From: Prevotella sp. UBA3294
GTDB lineage: Bacteria; Bacteroidota; Bacteroidia; Bacteroidales; Bacteroidaceae
Direction: 5' to 3'
Length of the DNA: 16,150 nucleotides
NCBI GenBank assembly: GCA_002361535.1
Contig: DETG01000017.1
Location: 1,177-17,326 of the forward strand
In this document: positions 7,188-15,964 of the stretch, one piece after another
How positions within the stretch are numbered: position 1 is the stretch's first letter
Layout of the letters: every line of letters begins with the position of its first letter
Notes under the pieces: model-generated
Told to the model about the DNA's origin: nothing
The model's input: only the letters and a program-made list of their open reading frames with translations
Databases searched by the model: none
Position numbers and translations under genes: made by a program

Positions 7188-7218
7188 TTTGCGCTTATCT
7201 GTTTTTTCGTTAACTTTG
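7188..7218 (+). promoter_or_regulatory. Promoter of the permease-rsmE-lipoprotein-ABC unit
   Basis: TTTG (7188-7191) is followed by exactly 19 bp and then TAACTTTG (7211-7218), matching both Bacteroidetes promoter boxes. The start of RNA is expected near 7225, about 17 nt before the permease ATG at 7242. Confidence 0.8.
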
Positions 7219-7241
7219 CGCCCAAATAAATAGAACATGAT

Positions 7242-8489
7242 ATGAATCTGAAAGTTCGTTTGGCACTGATGAACTTCCTACAGTTCGCAGTGTGGGGTGC
7301 TTATCTTACGTCGATGGGCACATACCTGGTAAATTTAGGCCTTGCTTCGCAGATCGGTTGGTTTTACGCCATGCAAGGTGTTGTCTCAATCTTCATGCCC
7401 GCCCTGATGGGAATCATTGCCGATCGGTGGGTTCCTGCACAACGGCTGTTAGGACTCTGTCATCTCATCGCCGGACTTTTCATGTTCGCCGCCGCCTACT
7501 ATGCGGTGTCTGCCGACCAGGGGGCGAGCTTCGGTACCTTATTCACCCTGTATAGCATGAGTGTGGCATTCTACATGCCCACACTGGCCCTGACCAACAG
7601 CGTTGCCTATAATGCCCTGACGAATGCAGGGATGGATACGGTGAAGGATTTCCCGCCTATCCGTGTGTTTGGCACAGTGGGCTTCATCTGTACCATGTGG
7701 TTCGTTGACCTGATGGGATACCAGCCCAACCAGAACCAGTTCGTCACCTCGGGTGTCATTAGCATCATTTTGTTCTTATACACTTTCACCCTGCCAGCCT
7801 GTCCGGTGAGCAAGGGCGGTGAGAAGAAGACTCTTGTGGATGCCTTCGGACTGCGTGCCTTCACTTTGTTCAAACAGAAGAAGATGGCTATTTTCTTTAT
7901 CTTCTCCATGCTGCTGGGGGTGAGTCTGCAAATCACCAACGGTTTTGCCAACCCATTCATCTCAAGTTTCTCCAGTATCCCGGAGTATGCCGACACCTTC
8001 GGTGTACAGCATGCCAATATCCTGATTTCTTTGTCGCAGATCAGTGAGACCTGCTGTATCTTGCTCATCCCGTTCTTTATGAAACGCTATGGCATCAAGA
8101 ACGTGATGCTGATCGCCATGTTTGCATGGGTGTTGCGCTTTGGCTTGTTCGGCACGGGCAATCCGGGCAGTGGCGTCTGGATGTTCGTATTGTCGATGAT
8201 CGTGTATGGCGTAGCCTTCGATTTCTTCAATATCAGTGGATCGCTGTTTGTGGACAAGACCACCTCTCCTGAGATCCGCTCGTCAGCACAGGGACTGTTC
8301 ATGCTGATGACGAACGGTATCGGTGCTACCGTCGGTACATTGACTGCGCAGGCTGTGGTCAACGCACACACACTGAACGGTGTGACCGATTGGCAGACGT
8401 GCTGGTTCATCTTTGCCGGTTATGCGTTGGTGGTAGGCATTGTCTTCGCCCTGATATTCCGTCCTTCGAAGGAGGAGGTGATGGTTTGA
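7242..8489 (+). CDS. Nucleoside permease, NupG-type major facilitator
   Basis: This 415-aa inner-membrane transporter belongs to the nucleoside:H+ symporter branch of the major facilitator superfamily (NupG/XapB). The opening, with LALMNFLQFAVWGAYLTSMG, is the family's first helix. Also typical are IADRWVPAQRLLG after the second helix, the MPTLALTNSVAYNAL stretch near residue 108, FPPIRVFGTVGF near residue 138, and the later SAQGLFMLMTNGIGATVG. About twelve hydrophobic helices fit the length. It should take up nucleosides with protons; the exact substrate cannot be read here. It has its own promoter and is the first gene of a probable operon, with rsmE 42 bp downstream and no terminator seen between them. 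I leave the symbol blank because nupG and xapB cannot be told apart by eye. Confidence 0.88.
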   Translation: MNLKVRLALMNFLQFAVWGAYLTSMGTYLVNLGLASQIGWFYAMQGVVSIFMPALMGIIADRWVPAQRLLGLCHLIAGLFMFAAAYYAVSADQGASFGTLFTLYSMSVAFYMPTLALTNSVAYNALTNAGMDTVKDFPPIRVFGTVGFICTMWFVDLMGYQPNQNQFVTSGVISIILFLYTFTLPACPVSKGGEKKTLVDAFGLRAFTLFKQKKMAIFFIFSMLLGVSLQITNGFANPFISSFSSIPEYADTFGVQHANILISLSQISETCCILLIPFFMKRYGIKNVMLIAMFAWVLRFGLFGTGNPGSGVWMFVLSMIVYGVAFDFFNISGSLFVDKTTSPEIRSSAQGLFMLMTNGIGATVGTLTAQAVVNAHTLNGVTDWQTCWFIFAGYALVVGIVFALIFRPSKEEVMV

Positions 8490-8531
8490 TATCGGTTACT
8501 GATCCTGAACAACGATTCCAAAAGATCATTC

Positions 8532-9269
8532 ATGAAAGAAGAGCGTTATTTCTATGTGCCTGATGCCGCATCTCAGAAAGAACTGCCGCCCGAGGAGGCG
8601 ATGCATGCCCTGCGTGTGCTTCGTCTGAAAGGTGGTGACGAGATGGTTCTCATGGATGGGCAGGGAACGTTCTATCGGGCTGTCGTGACCATTGCTGCCA
8701 CCAAGCGCTGCATGTATGAGATCACGGAAGCGATGCCGCAGACTCGTGACTGGCGCGGACGGCTGCATCTTGTCATGGCTCCTACGAAGATGATGGAGCG
8801 TGTGGAATGGTTCGTGGAGAAGGCTACCGAGATCGGTGTGGATGAGTTCAGTTTCCTGAACTGTCGTTTCTCGGAACGGAAACTGCTGCGCACCGTGCGC
8901 CTGGAGAAGATCGTGATCTCTGCCGTCAAGCAGAGCAGAAAGGCATGGAAACCTCTAGTCAACCCGCAGGTAAACTTCAAGGATTTTATCCATCAGGAAA
9001 GGGAAGGACAGAAGTTCATTGCCCATTGCTATCCTGAGGTGGGGAGAGAGGATCTGTTCCGTATCCTCCAGCAACCAGACATTGCGATGGGGGATGATGA
9101 CATCACGATCCTGATTGGGCCTGAGGGTGACTTTTCCATCGATGAGGTGCACGATGCGATCGCCCATGGTTACCGCAGCATCTCATTAGGACGAGAACGT
9201 CTGCGCACAGAGACTGCTGCCTTGGCAGCCACGATGATGGGTCATCTGTCAAGAAGAATTGGTATATAA
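8532..9269 (+). CDS. rsmE: 16S rRNA (uracil(1498)-N(3))-methyltransferase
   Basis: This 245-aa SPOUT-class enzyme methylates N3 of U1498 in the decoding region of 16S rRNA, using S-adenosylmethionine. The N-terminal PUA-like domain (about 1-70) includes HALRVLRLKGGDEMVLMDGQG. The SPOUT domain shows KATEIGVDEF (about 95-105), the cofactor-loop motif LIGPEGDFS (194-202) and the knot motif SLGRERLRTETAA (218-230), all family hallmarks. Length is normal. The lipoprotein gene begins 4 bp after its stop codon, so it is clearly in an operon with genes that have no evident link to ribosome modification. Confidence 0.95.
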   Translation: MKEERYFYVPDAASQKELPPEEAMHALRVLRLKGGDEMVLMDGQGTFYRAVVTIAATKRCMYEITEAMPQTRDWRGRLHLVMAPTKMMERVEWFVEKATEIGVDEFSFLNCRFSERKLLRTVRLEKIVISAVKQSRKAWKPLVNPQVNFKDFIHQEREGQKFIAHCYPEVGREDLFRILQQPDIAMGDDDITILIGPEGDFSIDEVHDAIAHGYRSISLGRERLRTETAALAATMMGHLSRRIGI

Positions 9270-9273
9270 TCAA

Positions 9274-10584
9274 ATGAAAAAGATAAGCATTCTGTTAGGG
9301 GCAGCATTCGCCGTGCTGCTCTCATCATGTTCGGGCGACGAGTACCTGAACACCATTCCCAAAGGAAGCACGGCTCTGATTTCCGTAGATCCGTCACCGA
9401 CCGCCACCGACCGCTTGGGTCAGCCTCAGATATTGGAAAACCTTCTCCATCTGTCTGGAGAGTCATCTGGCATTGACAAGTCTTCCAAATACTACCTCTT
9501 TGTCTCTCCTGATGGGAACCTGGGATTTGCAGCTAAGGTGGAGGATCGACAGCTGTTGGAAAGTCAGTTGAATGATCTGTCAAAGAAAGGTGTGTGTCAG
9601 CAGGTTACCGAACAAAAGAATATCTGTTTTACATGTGTCGATGACAAGTGGGCAGTAGGGTTCAACGACCATTCTTTGTTAGTGCTCGGTCCTGTGGTTG
9701 CGGCACAGCAGTCACAGGCAGAACAGCAGATCGCCCGTTACTTCCGACAGGACAAGAAGGCGGGTATCACTGAGTCGAGGATGTTCCAGAAGCTCGACTC
9801 CATCCCTTCGTCTATCGCCATGGTGGCACAGGTAGCTGCCCTGCCGGAGCAGTTCGCTACTCCCTTGATGTTAGGTGCACCCAAGACAGCCGATGCCTCG
9901 CAGGTGATGATTGCTGCCTCGTTGTATAACGATGATCATGTGCTCTGTATCCAAGGAGCACCTTTCTCCTTCAATACTGCCATCGACCGTTCGTTGAAGG
10001 CTGCTGCAGCCATCTTCCGTCCGATGGAAGGGCGTTTCGTGTACAATCTTCACCCACAGGCTGTCATCTCGTTACTTACCCATGTTCAGGGTTCCCAGTT
10101 CCTCCCTCTGCTTCAGGAGAATAAAGCACTGAGCACCTTACTGATGGGTATCAACACCGCCATCGACATGAACAGCGTGATCCGTTCGGTGGATGGTGAC
10201 CTGTTGCTCTCACTGAGTGGCATCGGTGAGGGGAAGATGCGGATGGTGATGGGTGCACAGATGGGTAACACCGATTTCTGGAAACAGGCCGACTACTGGC
10301 GTCAGACTGCTCCCCGTGATTTCCTGTTCACGTTGGATCAGTCGGACCCCTCACAGAAGGCTGAGTTCCTTTGTGGAAACGAGCCGACCCTCTCCATGCT
10401 CCGTCGTTCGGAGCCTGCAACGAAGACTTCTGTTGTCGAGCGACTGAAGGGGCAGCGGATGTGCATCGTCTTGAACCTCAGTGCCCTTGAAGAGAGTATG
10501 GCGCAAACGGTCAGCTCCTTCCTCACTCCGTTGTTCGGTGATGTCTCCATGCTCATCTATTCGTTGGATGCTCCCAACGACTGA
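9274..10584 (+). CDS. DUF4836 family lipoprotein
   Basis: This 436-aa protein has a type II signal peptide, MKKISILLGAAFAVLLSSC, with the lipobox ending at Cys19. The residues after the cysteine (SGDEY) include an acidic pair and loosely resemble the export signal that sends Bacteroidetes lipoproteins to the cell surface, so outer-membrane location is plausible. The remainder, with an early phrase TIPKGSTALISVDP and a repeated alternation of strands and helices, fits the DUF4836 family of unknown function. The ATG at 9274 is chosen over a TTG at 9259 because it gives a clean lipoprotein signal and does not overlap rsmE. It sits between rsmE and an ABC transporter pair, with the ATPase 21 bp downstream; a role with that transporter is suggested by context only. 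Confidence 0.75.
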   Translation: MKKISILLGAAFAVLLSSCSGDEYLNTIPKGSTALISVDPSPTATDRLGQPQILENLLHLSGESSGIDKSSKYYLFVSPDGNLGFAAKVEDRQLLESQLNDLSKKGVCQQVTEQKNICFTCVDDKWAVGFNDHSLLVLGPVVAAQQSQAEQQIARYFRQDKKAGITESRMFQKLDSIPSSIAMVAQVAALPEQFATPLMLGAPKTADASQVMIAASLYNDDHVLCIQGAPFSFNTAIDRSLKAAAAIFRPMEGRFVYNLHPQAVISLLTHVQGSQFLPLLQENKALSTLLMGINTAIDMNSVIRSVDGDLLLSLSGIGEGKMRMVMGAQMGNTDFWKQADYWRQTAPRDFLFTLDQSDPSQKAEFLCGNEPTLSMLRRSEPATKTSVVERLKGQRMCIVLNLSALEESMAQTVSSFLTPLFGDVSMLIYSLDAPND

Positions 10585-10605
10585 AGCGAACCAAACCAAG
10601 AAAAG

Positions 10606-11250
10606 ATGAATACAATTCGATTTCAATATGTGATACCTCAGGTCTTTGCCGTCCGCGAAGAGCAACACAGCGACGTGTGGCAGCAGGATATCCTCTTTGA
10701 ACGGGGAAAGACCTATCTTGTTGAGGCCGAGAGTGGGAAAGGTAAGAGCACCTTCTGCAGCTATCTCTTAGGCTACCGGAACGACTATTCGGGTCGGCTT
10801 CTCTTTGATGAGAAGGATACCCGTTCGTTCAAGATCGCCGACTGGACCCTGATCCGTCAGCAGAAAATCAGTCATCTGTTTCAGGAACTCCGTCTGTTCC
10901 CCGAGCTCACCGCCATGGAGAACGTGATGATCAAGAATAACCTCACTGGTTGTAAGACACGTGAGGAGATCGTGCGCTGGTTCGAGATGTTGGGGATTCC
11001 CGACAAGATGGATGCGAAGATCGGCAGGATGTCGTTCGGACAGCAGCAGCGTGTGGCCTTGATCCGTTGTCTGGTTCAGCCTTTCGATTTCTTGGTGGCC
11101 GATGAGCCGATCAGTCATCTCGATGACCAGAATGCGCAGATCATGGGAGAGATCATGACCCTGGAGGCCCGTCATCAGGGTGCCGGGATGATCATCACCA
11201 GCATCGGTAAGCACATGGATATACATTATGACTCTATCGTCAAACTTTAA
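10606..11250 (+). CDS. ABC transporter ATP-binding protein with atypical motifs
   Basis: This 214-aa nucleotide-binding subunit has recognisable but divergent motifs. Walker A is AESGKGKST (41-49) with the key Lys47, the first Gly being Ala. A Q-loop is present in FQELRLFPEL. The signature is MSFGQQQR (142-149) instead of LSGGQ. Walker B is FLVADEP with Asp166 and the catalytic Glu167, followed by a normal D-loop ISHLDD. At the H-loop, the usual Thr-His is Thr198-Ser199, and the nearest histidine is His203. Size and layout resemble LolD/MacB-type ATPases, and the next gene, 3 bp downstream, encodes a matching FtsX-like permease. It may power work on a lipoprotein or envelope substrate rather than small-molecule uptake, but the substrate is unknown. 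Confidence 0.85.
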   Translation: MNTIRFQYVIPQVFAVREEQHSDVWQQDILFERGKTYLVEAESGKGKSTFCSYLLGYRNDYSGRLLFDEKDTRSFKIADWTLIRQQKISHLFQELRLFPELTAMENVMIKNNLTGCKTREEIVRWFEMLGIPDKMDAKIGRMSFGQQQRVALIRCLVQPFDFLVADEPISHLDDQNAQIMGEIMTLEARHQGAGMIITSIGKHMDIHYDSIVKL

Positions 11251-11253
11251 GAC

Positions 11254-12465
11254 ATGCAGATCATGAATTTAGTTTGGAAACTCCTCAGACAACATATCAG
11301 CATTCCGCAGATAGCAGGCTTCTTCGTTGCCAATCTGGTGGGAATGTTCATTGTGATGCTTGGTGTGCAGTTCTACCGGGATGTTCTCCCTGTCTTCACC
11401 TCCGAAGACTCCTTTATGAAACAAGATTATCTGATCGTGAGCAAGAAGATCGGCATGGCAAATAGTCTGTCTGCACATGGAAACGTGTTCAGCGGTGCCG
11501 AGATTGAGGAGCTGGAAGGACAGTCGTTTGTCGAGAAGACTGGCAGATTTATCCGTGCACAGTATCAGGTGCAGGCCTCCTTAGGCATTGGCGGACAGAG
11601 CATGATGAGCACCGAGCTGTTCTTCGAGAGTGTTCCCGACGCCTTTGTCGATGTGTCGTCAAACCAGTGGCGTTACACCCCCGGAGAGACCGATGCCGTG
11701 CCCATCATCCTCCCACGTTCATACATCAACATGTATAACTTCGGATTCGCTCGCAGTCATCATCTTCCTGCCATCAACGAGAGTGTACTGGGCATGGTCG
11801 ATGTGCGTATCCGTATCCGAGGAAATGGACGTGAGACCGAGCTGAAGGGTAGGGTGATAGGATTCTCCAACCGCCTGAACACCATCCTGGTGCCCGAGAG
11901 CTTCATTGTATGGAGTAACAGGGAATATGCACCTGAGGACACTCCCGAGACAACCCGTCTGATCGTACAGGTCAGTAACCCCACCGATCCTGCTGTCTCC
12001 GATTATTTAGCCTCACAGGGATACGAACTGGAGGAAGACCGCTCCCAGACGGAGAAGACCGCTTATTTCTTGAAGATGATCATCATGATCGTACTCGCCA
12101 TCGGACTGGTCATTACCGTCCTCAGTTTCTATATCCTTATGCTTAGCATCTACCTGCTCGTACAGAAGAATGCGGAGAAGTTAGAGAACCTGATGCTCAT
12201 CGGCTATTCTCCTTCACGGACGGCAAGACCCTACCAGCTTCTCACCTTAGTGTTGAACTTCTTAGTGTTCGTTCTCGCCCTTCTCGTGCTGTGGTTCGTG
12301 CGCTGTTATTATATGGATCTCGTCACCACCCTCTATCCCGAGATGACTTCAGGTACGCTGTTACCTGCCGTCGTGGCCGGACTCCTGCAGCTGTTGCTGG
12401 TCTCTGTCATCAACGTCTTCGCCATCCGTCGCAAGGTGCTCTCCATCTGGAAAAGGAAGGAATAG
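11254..12465 (+). CDS. FtsX/MacB-like ABC transporter permease
   Basis: This 403-aa membrane subunit has the MacB/LolE/FtsX layout: one N-terminal helix (about 20-42), a long extracytoplasmic domain (about 43-268) and three C-terminal helices (about 274-303, 325-350 and 367-390), ending in a basic tail RRKVLSIWKRKE. This class does not move substrates through the membrane. It couples cytoplasmic ATP use to work in the periplasm, for example lipoprotein release, hydrolase control or efflux with an outer partner. Its gene begins 3 bp after the ATPase stop codon, and the two surely form one complex. An in-frame Met at 11263 is an alternative start. No third LolCDE-like gene is present, so the pair is likely a homodimer of each subunit. 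Confidence 0.83.
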   Translation: MQIMNLVWKLLRQHISIPQIAGFFVANLVGMFIVMLGVQFYRDVLPVFTSEDSFMKQDYLIVSKKIGMANSLSAHGNVFSGAEIEELEGQSFVEKTGRFIRAQYQVQASLGIGGQSMMSTELFFESVPDAFVDVSSNQWRYTPGETDAVPIILPRSYINMYNFGFARSHHLPAINESVLGMVDVRIRIRGNGRETELKGRVIGFSNRLNTILVPESFIVWSNREYAPEDTPETTRLIVQVSNPTDPAVSDYLASQGYELEEDRSQTEKTAYFLKMIIMIVLAIGLVITVLSFYILMLSIYLLVQKNAEKLENLMLIGYSPSRTARPYQLLTLVLNFLVFVLALLVLWFVRCYYMDLVTTLYPEMTSGTLLPAVVAGLLQLLLVSVINVFAIRRKVLSIWKRKE

Positions 12466-12526
12466 TGGGTGCACCTCTTGACATAAGACAATTTTACGCT
12501 CCCTATGCGGATTATTGAGTGGAGTG

Positions 12527-12558
12527 TTTGGTGGAATCTATTATTTTCCTTACCTTTG
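12527..12558 (+). promoter_or_regulatory. Promoter of the TonB-dependent receptor
   Basis: TTTG (12527-12530), 20 bp, then TACCTTTG (12551-12558), an exact match to both boxes. RNA should start near 12565, leaving a leader of about 50 nt that is very AT-rich. The 150-bp gap from the permease to the receptor shows no clear terminator; a GGTGCACC palindrome lies at 12468-12475. Confidence 0.8.
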
Positions 12559-12615
12559 CAACCGTAAATAAATTTTATTCATTTTTATCATTATTAATTC
12601 AACTCTATTTAAAAC

Positions 12616-15600
12616 ATGCAGAAAAGATTATTCTTTCTGATTGCCACGATGCTGATGATGGTTTCATCAGCTATGGCACAGGTGACCACTTCGAGTATGT
12701 CGGGTAAGGTGACCATCGGGTCTGCCACCGGCGAAGAAGTAATCGGAGCCACCGTACAGGCTGTACATGAGCCTTCGGGAACCCGTTACACAGCGGTCAC
12801 GAACATCGACGGACGCTTCAATATTCAGGGTATGCGTACCGGCGGTCCTTATTCTGTTACTGTCAGTTACATCGGTTTCCAGACGAAGACTCTCAAAGGT
12901 ATCAGTCTTCAGTTAGGTGAGACCTATAACTTGCAGGTATGGCTCTCTGAAGATGCCAATGAGCTCGCCGAGGTGGTGATCACTGGTAAGGCATCGAAAT
13001 TTGCAGCAGAGAAGACTGGTGCTACCACGAACATTTCAAACACGATGATGAACGAGCTGCCTACCATCAACCGCTCGATCAGCGACATCGCCCGTGTGTC
13101 TCCCTACGCCAATGGCATGAGCTTCGCCGGCGGTGACGGTCGTAGCACAAACTTCACCTTGGATGGTGCCAACTTCAACAACAACTTCGGTCTCTCCGAT
13201 AAACTGCCTGGTGGTGGTAACCCCATCTCTATGGATGCCATCGACGAGGTGCAGGTGGTCGTCGCTCCTTACGACGTGCGCCAGACTAACTTCATCGGCG
13301 GTGGTATCAATGCTGTTACCAAGTCGGGTACCAATACTTTTAAAGGGACGGCCTATGTCTATCACAACAATGAGAACATGCACGGTAACCGTGTGGATAA
13401 CATCTCACTGAGCGACCCGGGCAAAGATCGTCTCACCACCTATGGCTTCACCTTGGGCGGACCGATCATCAAGGACAAACTCTTCTTCTTCGTCAACTAT
13501 GAGCACTCCGCCGTGCCTACCGTGGCCACTCGTTGGCAGGCATCTCAGGATGGAAAGTCGGATGCAAATAACTACATCTCTCGTACCACCCTTTCTGACA
13601 TGCAGCGCGTGAGCGAGTTCATGCAGAGCAAGTATGGCTATAACACAGGTTCTTGGACTAACTTTCCTGCTGATGAGAGCAACAACAAGATCTTGGCACG
13701 TCTCGACTGGAACATCACCGACAACCACCACTTGGCCGTTCGTTATAACAACACCAAGAACACGGCATGGAACTCGGTGAACGGAAACTCCACACAGGCT
13801 TCCTACCGTATCCGTCTCGACCGTATGTCGATCTACTCAATGGCCTTCGCCAACACCATGTACTCCATGGACAACAAGGTGCAGTCATGGTCAGCCGACC
13901 TGAACAGCCGCTTCGGTGAGAAGATCTCTAACCAGCTGCTCTTCACTTATTCGAACATCGAGGATATGCGTGGCAGCGACTCCAGCATGTTCCCCTTCAT
14001 TGACATTCTGAACGGCTATCAGACCGGCAGCGAATACGGTGACTATGGTGTGAAGCAGACACTTGAGCCCTATATGTCATTGGGTTACGAGCTGTTCTCT
14101 TACCTGAACGGTGTGACCAACAAGATCACCACCGTGACGGATAACTTCACTTACTACCTGCCCCAGCACAAGATCACGGCAGGATTCAACTTCGAGCACC
14201 AGACCGCTGATAACAGCTATCTGCGTGGTGGTACAGGATACTATCGTTTCCGTTCTGTAGATGATCTGCTGAACGGCGCAATTCCTGAGACTGTGGCCAT
14301 CGACTACGGTTACAACGGTCGTCAGGCTACTTCGAATGTCACCTTCAACCAGCTCGGTCTGTATCTGCAGGACGAGTGGAACATCCGCGACAACTTCAAG
14401 CTCACGGCAGGTATCCGCTTCGATAATCTGATGTTCAACGAGGACGACATCATCACAAACAATGCTATTCGCGACCTTGACTTCAACGGTCGTCACATCG
14501 ACACCGGTAAGTGGCCGAACTCTAATATTCAGATTTCTCCGCGTGTTGGCTTCACATGGGATGTCTTCGGTGATCGCTCCCTGAAGGTGCGCGGCGGTAC
14601 CGGTCTCTTCGCCGGTCGTCTGCCTTTGGTGTTCTTCACCAACATGCCCGCTGCCTCTGGTATGATCCAGAACCGTCCGGTGCTCAGCACTACTTATAAC
14701 TCTGACGGAACCGTCAAGACCCTTGATGCTGCACTCGCTAACTTCGCAGGTGGTTTGGTAACGACCGTTGAGGAGATCCGTCAGAAGATGGGTGAGGGCA
14801 TCGCTCCTGCCAATATCACGCCCGACCAGGGTCTCTTCCAGAAGAGCATCGCTGGTGTGGATCCCGATTTCAAGATGCCGCAGGTGTGGAAGTCCAGCAT
14901 CGCCGTTGACTATCAGCTGCCTGTTAGCTTCCCCTTCACGGCTACAGCCGAGTTCACCTACACAAAGAAGATCAACGATGTGCGCTTGGTGAACTGGAAC
15001 ATCAAGGAGGATACCAGCAACTGGGGACATCTGCAGGGTGCCGACAACCGTCTGCTCTATCCGTCAGACTTTAAATACTACAACAACGTGAGTGATGCTT
15101 GTATGCTGGTGAACACCAGCAAGGGCTATGGCTGGACAGCTAACCTCACCTTGAACGCTGAGCCCATCGAGAACCTGAATATCATGGCTGCCTATACGCA
15201 CACTGTGATGAAAGAGGTGTCGGGTATGCCGGGTTCCAACGCTACTTCTGCATGGAACGGTCTCTACACTATCGATGGTCCTAACTCTGGTAAGGTGCAG
15301 AACTCCCAGTACGTGATCCCCGATCGTATCATCGCCAGTGTATCATATAAGTACGGTAAAGAGCATTTCTCTCTGTTCTACACTGGTTACAGCCCTGCCG
15401 GATACAGCTTCTTCTATAACGGTGACGTGAATGGCGACGGTGTGGCTACTGACCTGATGTACATCCCTGCCAACGACAGCGAGATTAAGTTCACTAACGA
15501 GAGCGATCGTCAGCTGTTCTGGGACTTCGTGAACCAGGACAATTACCTGAAGAACCACAAGGGTGAGTATGCTGAGGCTTACTCCGCTCGCGCTCCCTTC

Positions 15601-15912
15601 GTGCACCGCTTCGACTTCCGCTGGGCTCATGACTTCGACCTGAAGATCGGCAGCACCAAGCACAAGCTGCAGCTCTCTGCCGACCTCATGAACGTGGGTA
15701 ACCTGCTCAGCTCTCGCTGGGGTGTGGAGAAGAACATGCTGGATTCCTTCAACGGTCAGTTCCTGAAGGTTGACAAGGTGGAGAATGGCGTTCCTTTCTT
15801 CTCTATGCGTAAGGACTCCAACGGCAATGCACCCACAGAGACCTGGAGCTACAACCACAACTACGACCAGTGCTGGAAACTGCAGATCGGTGTGAAATAC
15901 TATTTCAACTAA
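12616..15912 (+). CDS. Oar-like TonB-dependent outer-membrane receptor
   Basis: This 1098-aa outer-membrane protein takes up or binds an unknown ligand using TonB energy. A signal peptide (residues 1-22, ending SSAMAQ) is followed by a carboxypeptidase-regulatory-like Ig fold (about 28-115, with GATVQAVHEPSGT and TNIDGRFNIQGM), a plug (about 125-240, with NFTLDGANFNNNFG and GGGINAVTKSGTN) and a large beta-barrel ending in the aromatic-rich KYYFN. The plug and the NGDVNGDGVATDLMYIP loop (935-950), whose spacing of D937, N939, D941 and D946 resembles a calcium loop, are typical of Oar-like receptors rather than SusC. No SusD gene lies beside it. It has its own promoter and strongly uses C-ending codons for Asn, Asp, Phe and Tyr, more than its neighbours, suggesting high expression. 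Confidence 0.88.
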   Translation: MQKRLFFLIATMLMMVSSAMAQVTTSSMSGKVTIGSATGEEVIGATVQAVHEPSGTRYTAVTNIDGRFNIQGMRTGGPYSVTVSYIGFQTKTLKGISLQLGETYNLQVWLSEDANELAEVVITGKASKFAAEKTGATTNISNTMMNELPTINRSISDIARVSPYANGMSFAGGDGRSTNFTLDGANFNNNFGLSDKLPGGGNPISMDAIDEVQVVVAPYDVRQTNFIGGGINAVTKSGTNTFKGTAYVYHNNENMHGNRVDNISLSDPGKDRLTTYGFTLGGPIIKDKLFFFVNYEHSAVPTVATRWQASQDGKSDANNYISRTTLSDMQRVSEFMQSKYGYNTGSWTNFPADESNNKILARLDWNITDNHHLAVRYNNTKNTAWNSVNGNSTQASYRIRLDRMSIYSMAFANTMYSMDNKVQSWSADLNSRFGEKISNQLLFTYSNIEDMRGSDSSMFPFIDILNGYQTGSEYGDYGVKQTLEPYMSLGYELFSYLNGVTNKITTVTDNFTYYLPQHKITAGFNFEHQTADNSYLRGGTGYYRFRSVDDLLNGAIPETVAIDYGYNGRQATSNVTFNQLGLYLQDEWNIRDNFKLTAGIRFDNLMFNEDDIITNNAIRDLDFNGRHIDTGKWPNSNIQISPRVGFTWDVFGDRSLKVRGGTGLFAGRLPLVFFTNMPAASGMIQNRPVLSTTYNSDGTVKTLDAALANFAGGLVTTVEEIRQKMGEGIAPANITPDQGLFQKSIAGVDPDFKMPQVWKSSIAVDYQLPVSFPFTATAEFTYTKKINDVRLVNWNIKEDTSNWGHLQGADNRLLYPSDFKYYNNVSDACMLVNTSKGYGWTANLTLNAEPIENLNIMAAYTHTVMKEVSGMPGSNATSAWNGLYTIDGPNSGKVQNSQYVIPDRIIASVSYKYGKEHFSLFYTGYSPAGYSFFYNGDVNGDGVATDLMYIPANDSEIKFTNESDRQLFWDFVNQDNYLKNHKGEYAEAYSARAPFVHRFDFRWAHDFDLKIGSTKHKLQLSADLMNVGNLLSSRWGVEKNMLDSFNGQFLKVDKVENGVPFFSMRKDSNGNAPTETWSYNHNYDQCWKLQIGVKYYFN

Positions 15913-15941
15913 GATCACATTCCATATTAATAAAAAGATCG

Positions 15942-15963
15942 GGTGCCACACGGCGAAGGCACT
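15942..15963. terminator. Hairpin after the receptor gene, possibly a minus-strand terminator
   Basis: GGTGCC (15942-15947) pairs with GGCACT (15958-15963), 6 bp with one wobble and a 10-nt loop. On the plus strand it is followed by As, not Ts. On the minus strand a run of five Ts follows after a few bases, so it fits better as a stop for leftward transcription from the mobile-element side. Confidence 0.35.
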
Positions 15964-15964
15964 G

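Noticed and set aside
14077..15030. Long open frame (317 codons) on the minus strand inside the receptor gene
   Set aside because: It is antisense to a clear TonB-dependent receptor, has a low-complexity, valine- and histidine-rich translation, and is explained by the receptor's strong codon bias leaving few stops on the opposite strand.
12616..15912. SusC-type polysaccharide utilisation locus centred on the receptor
   Set aside because: No SusD-like lipoprotein, glycosidase or regulator lies beside it. The GH2 gene is about 7.6 kb away in a separate unit, and the plug and barrel motifs fit Oar-like receptors.
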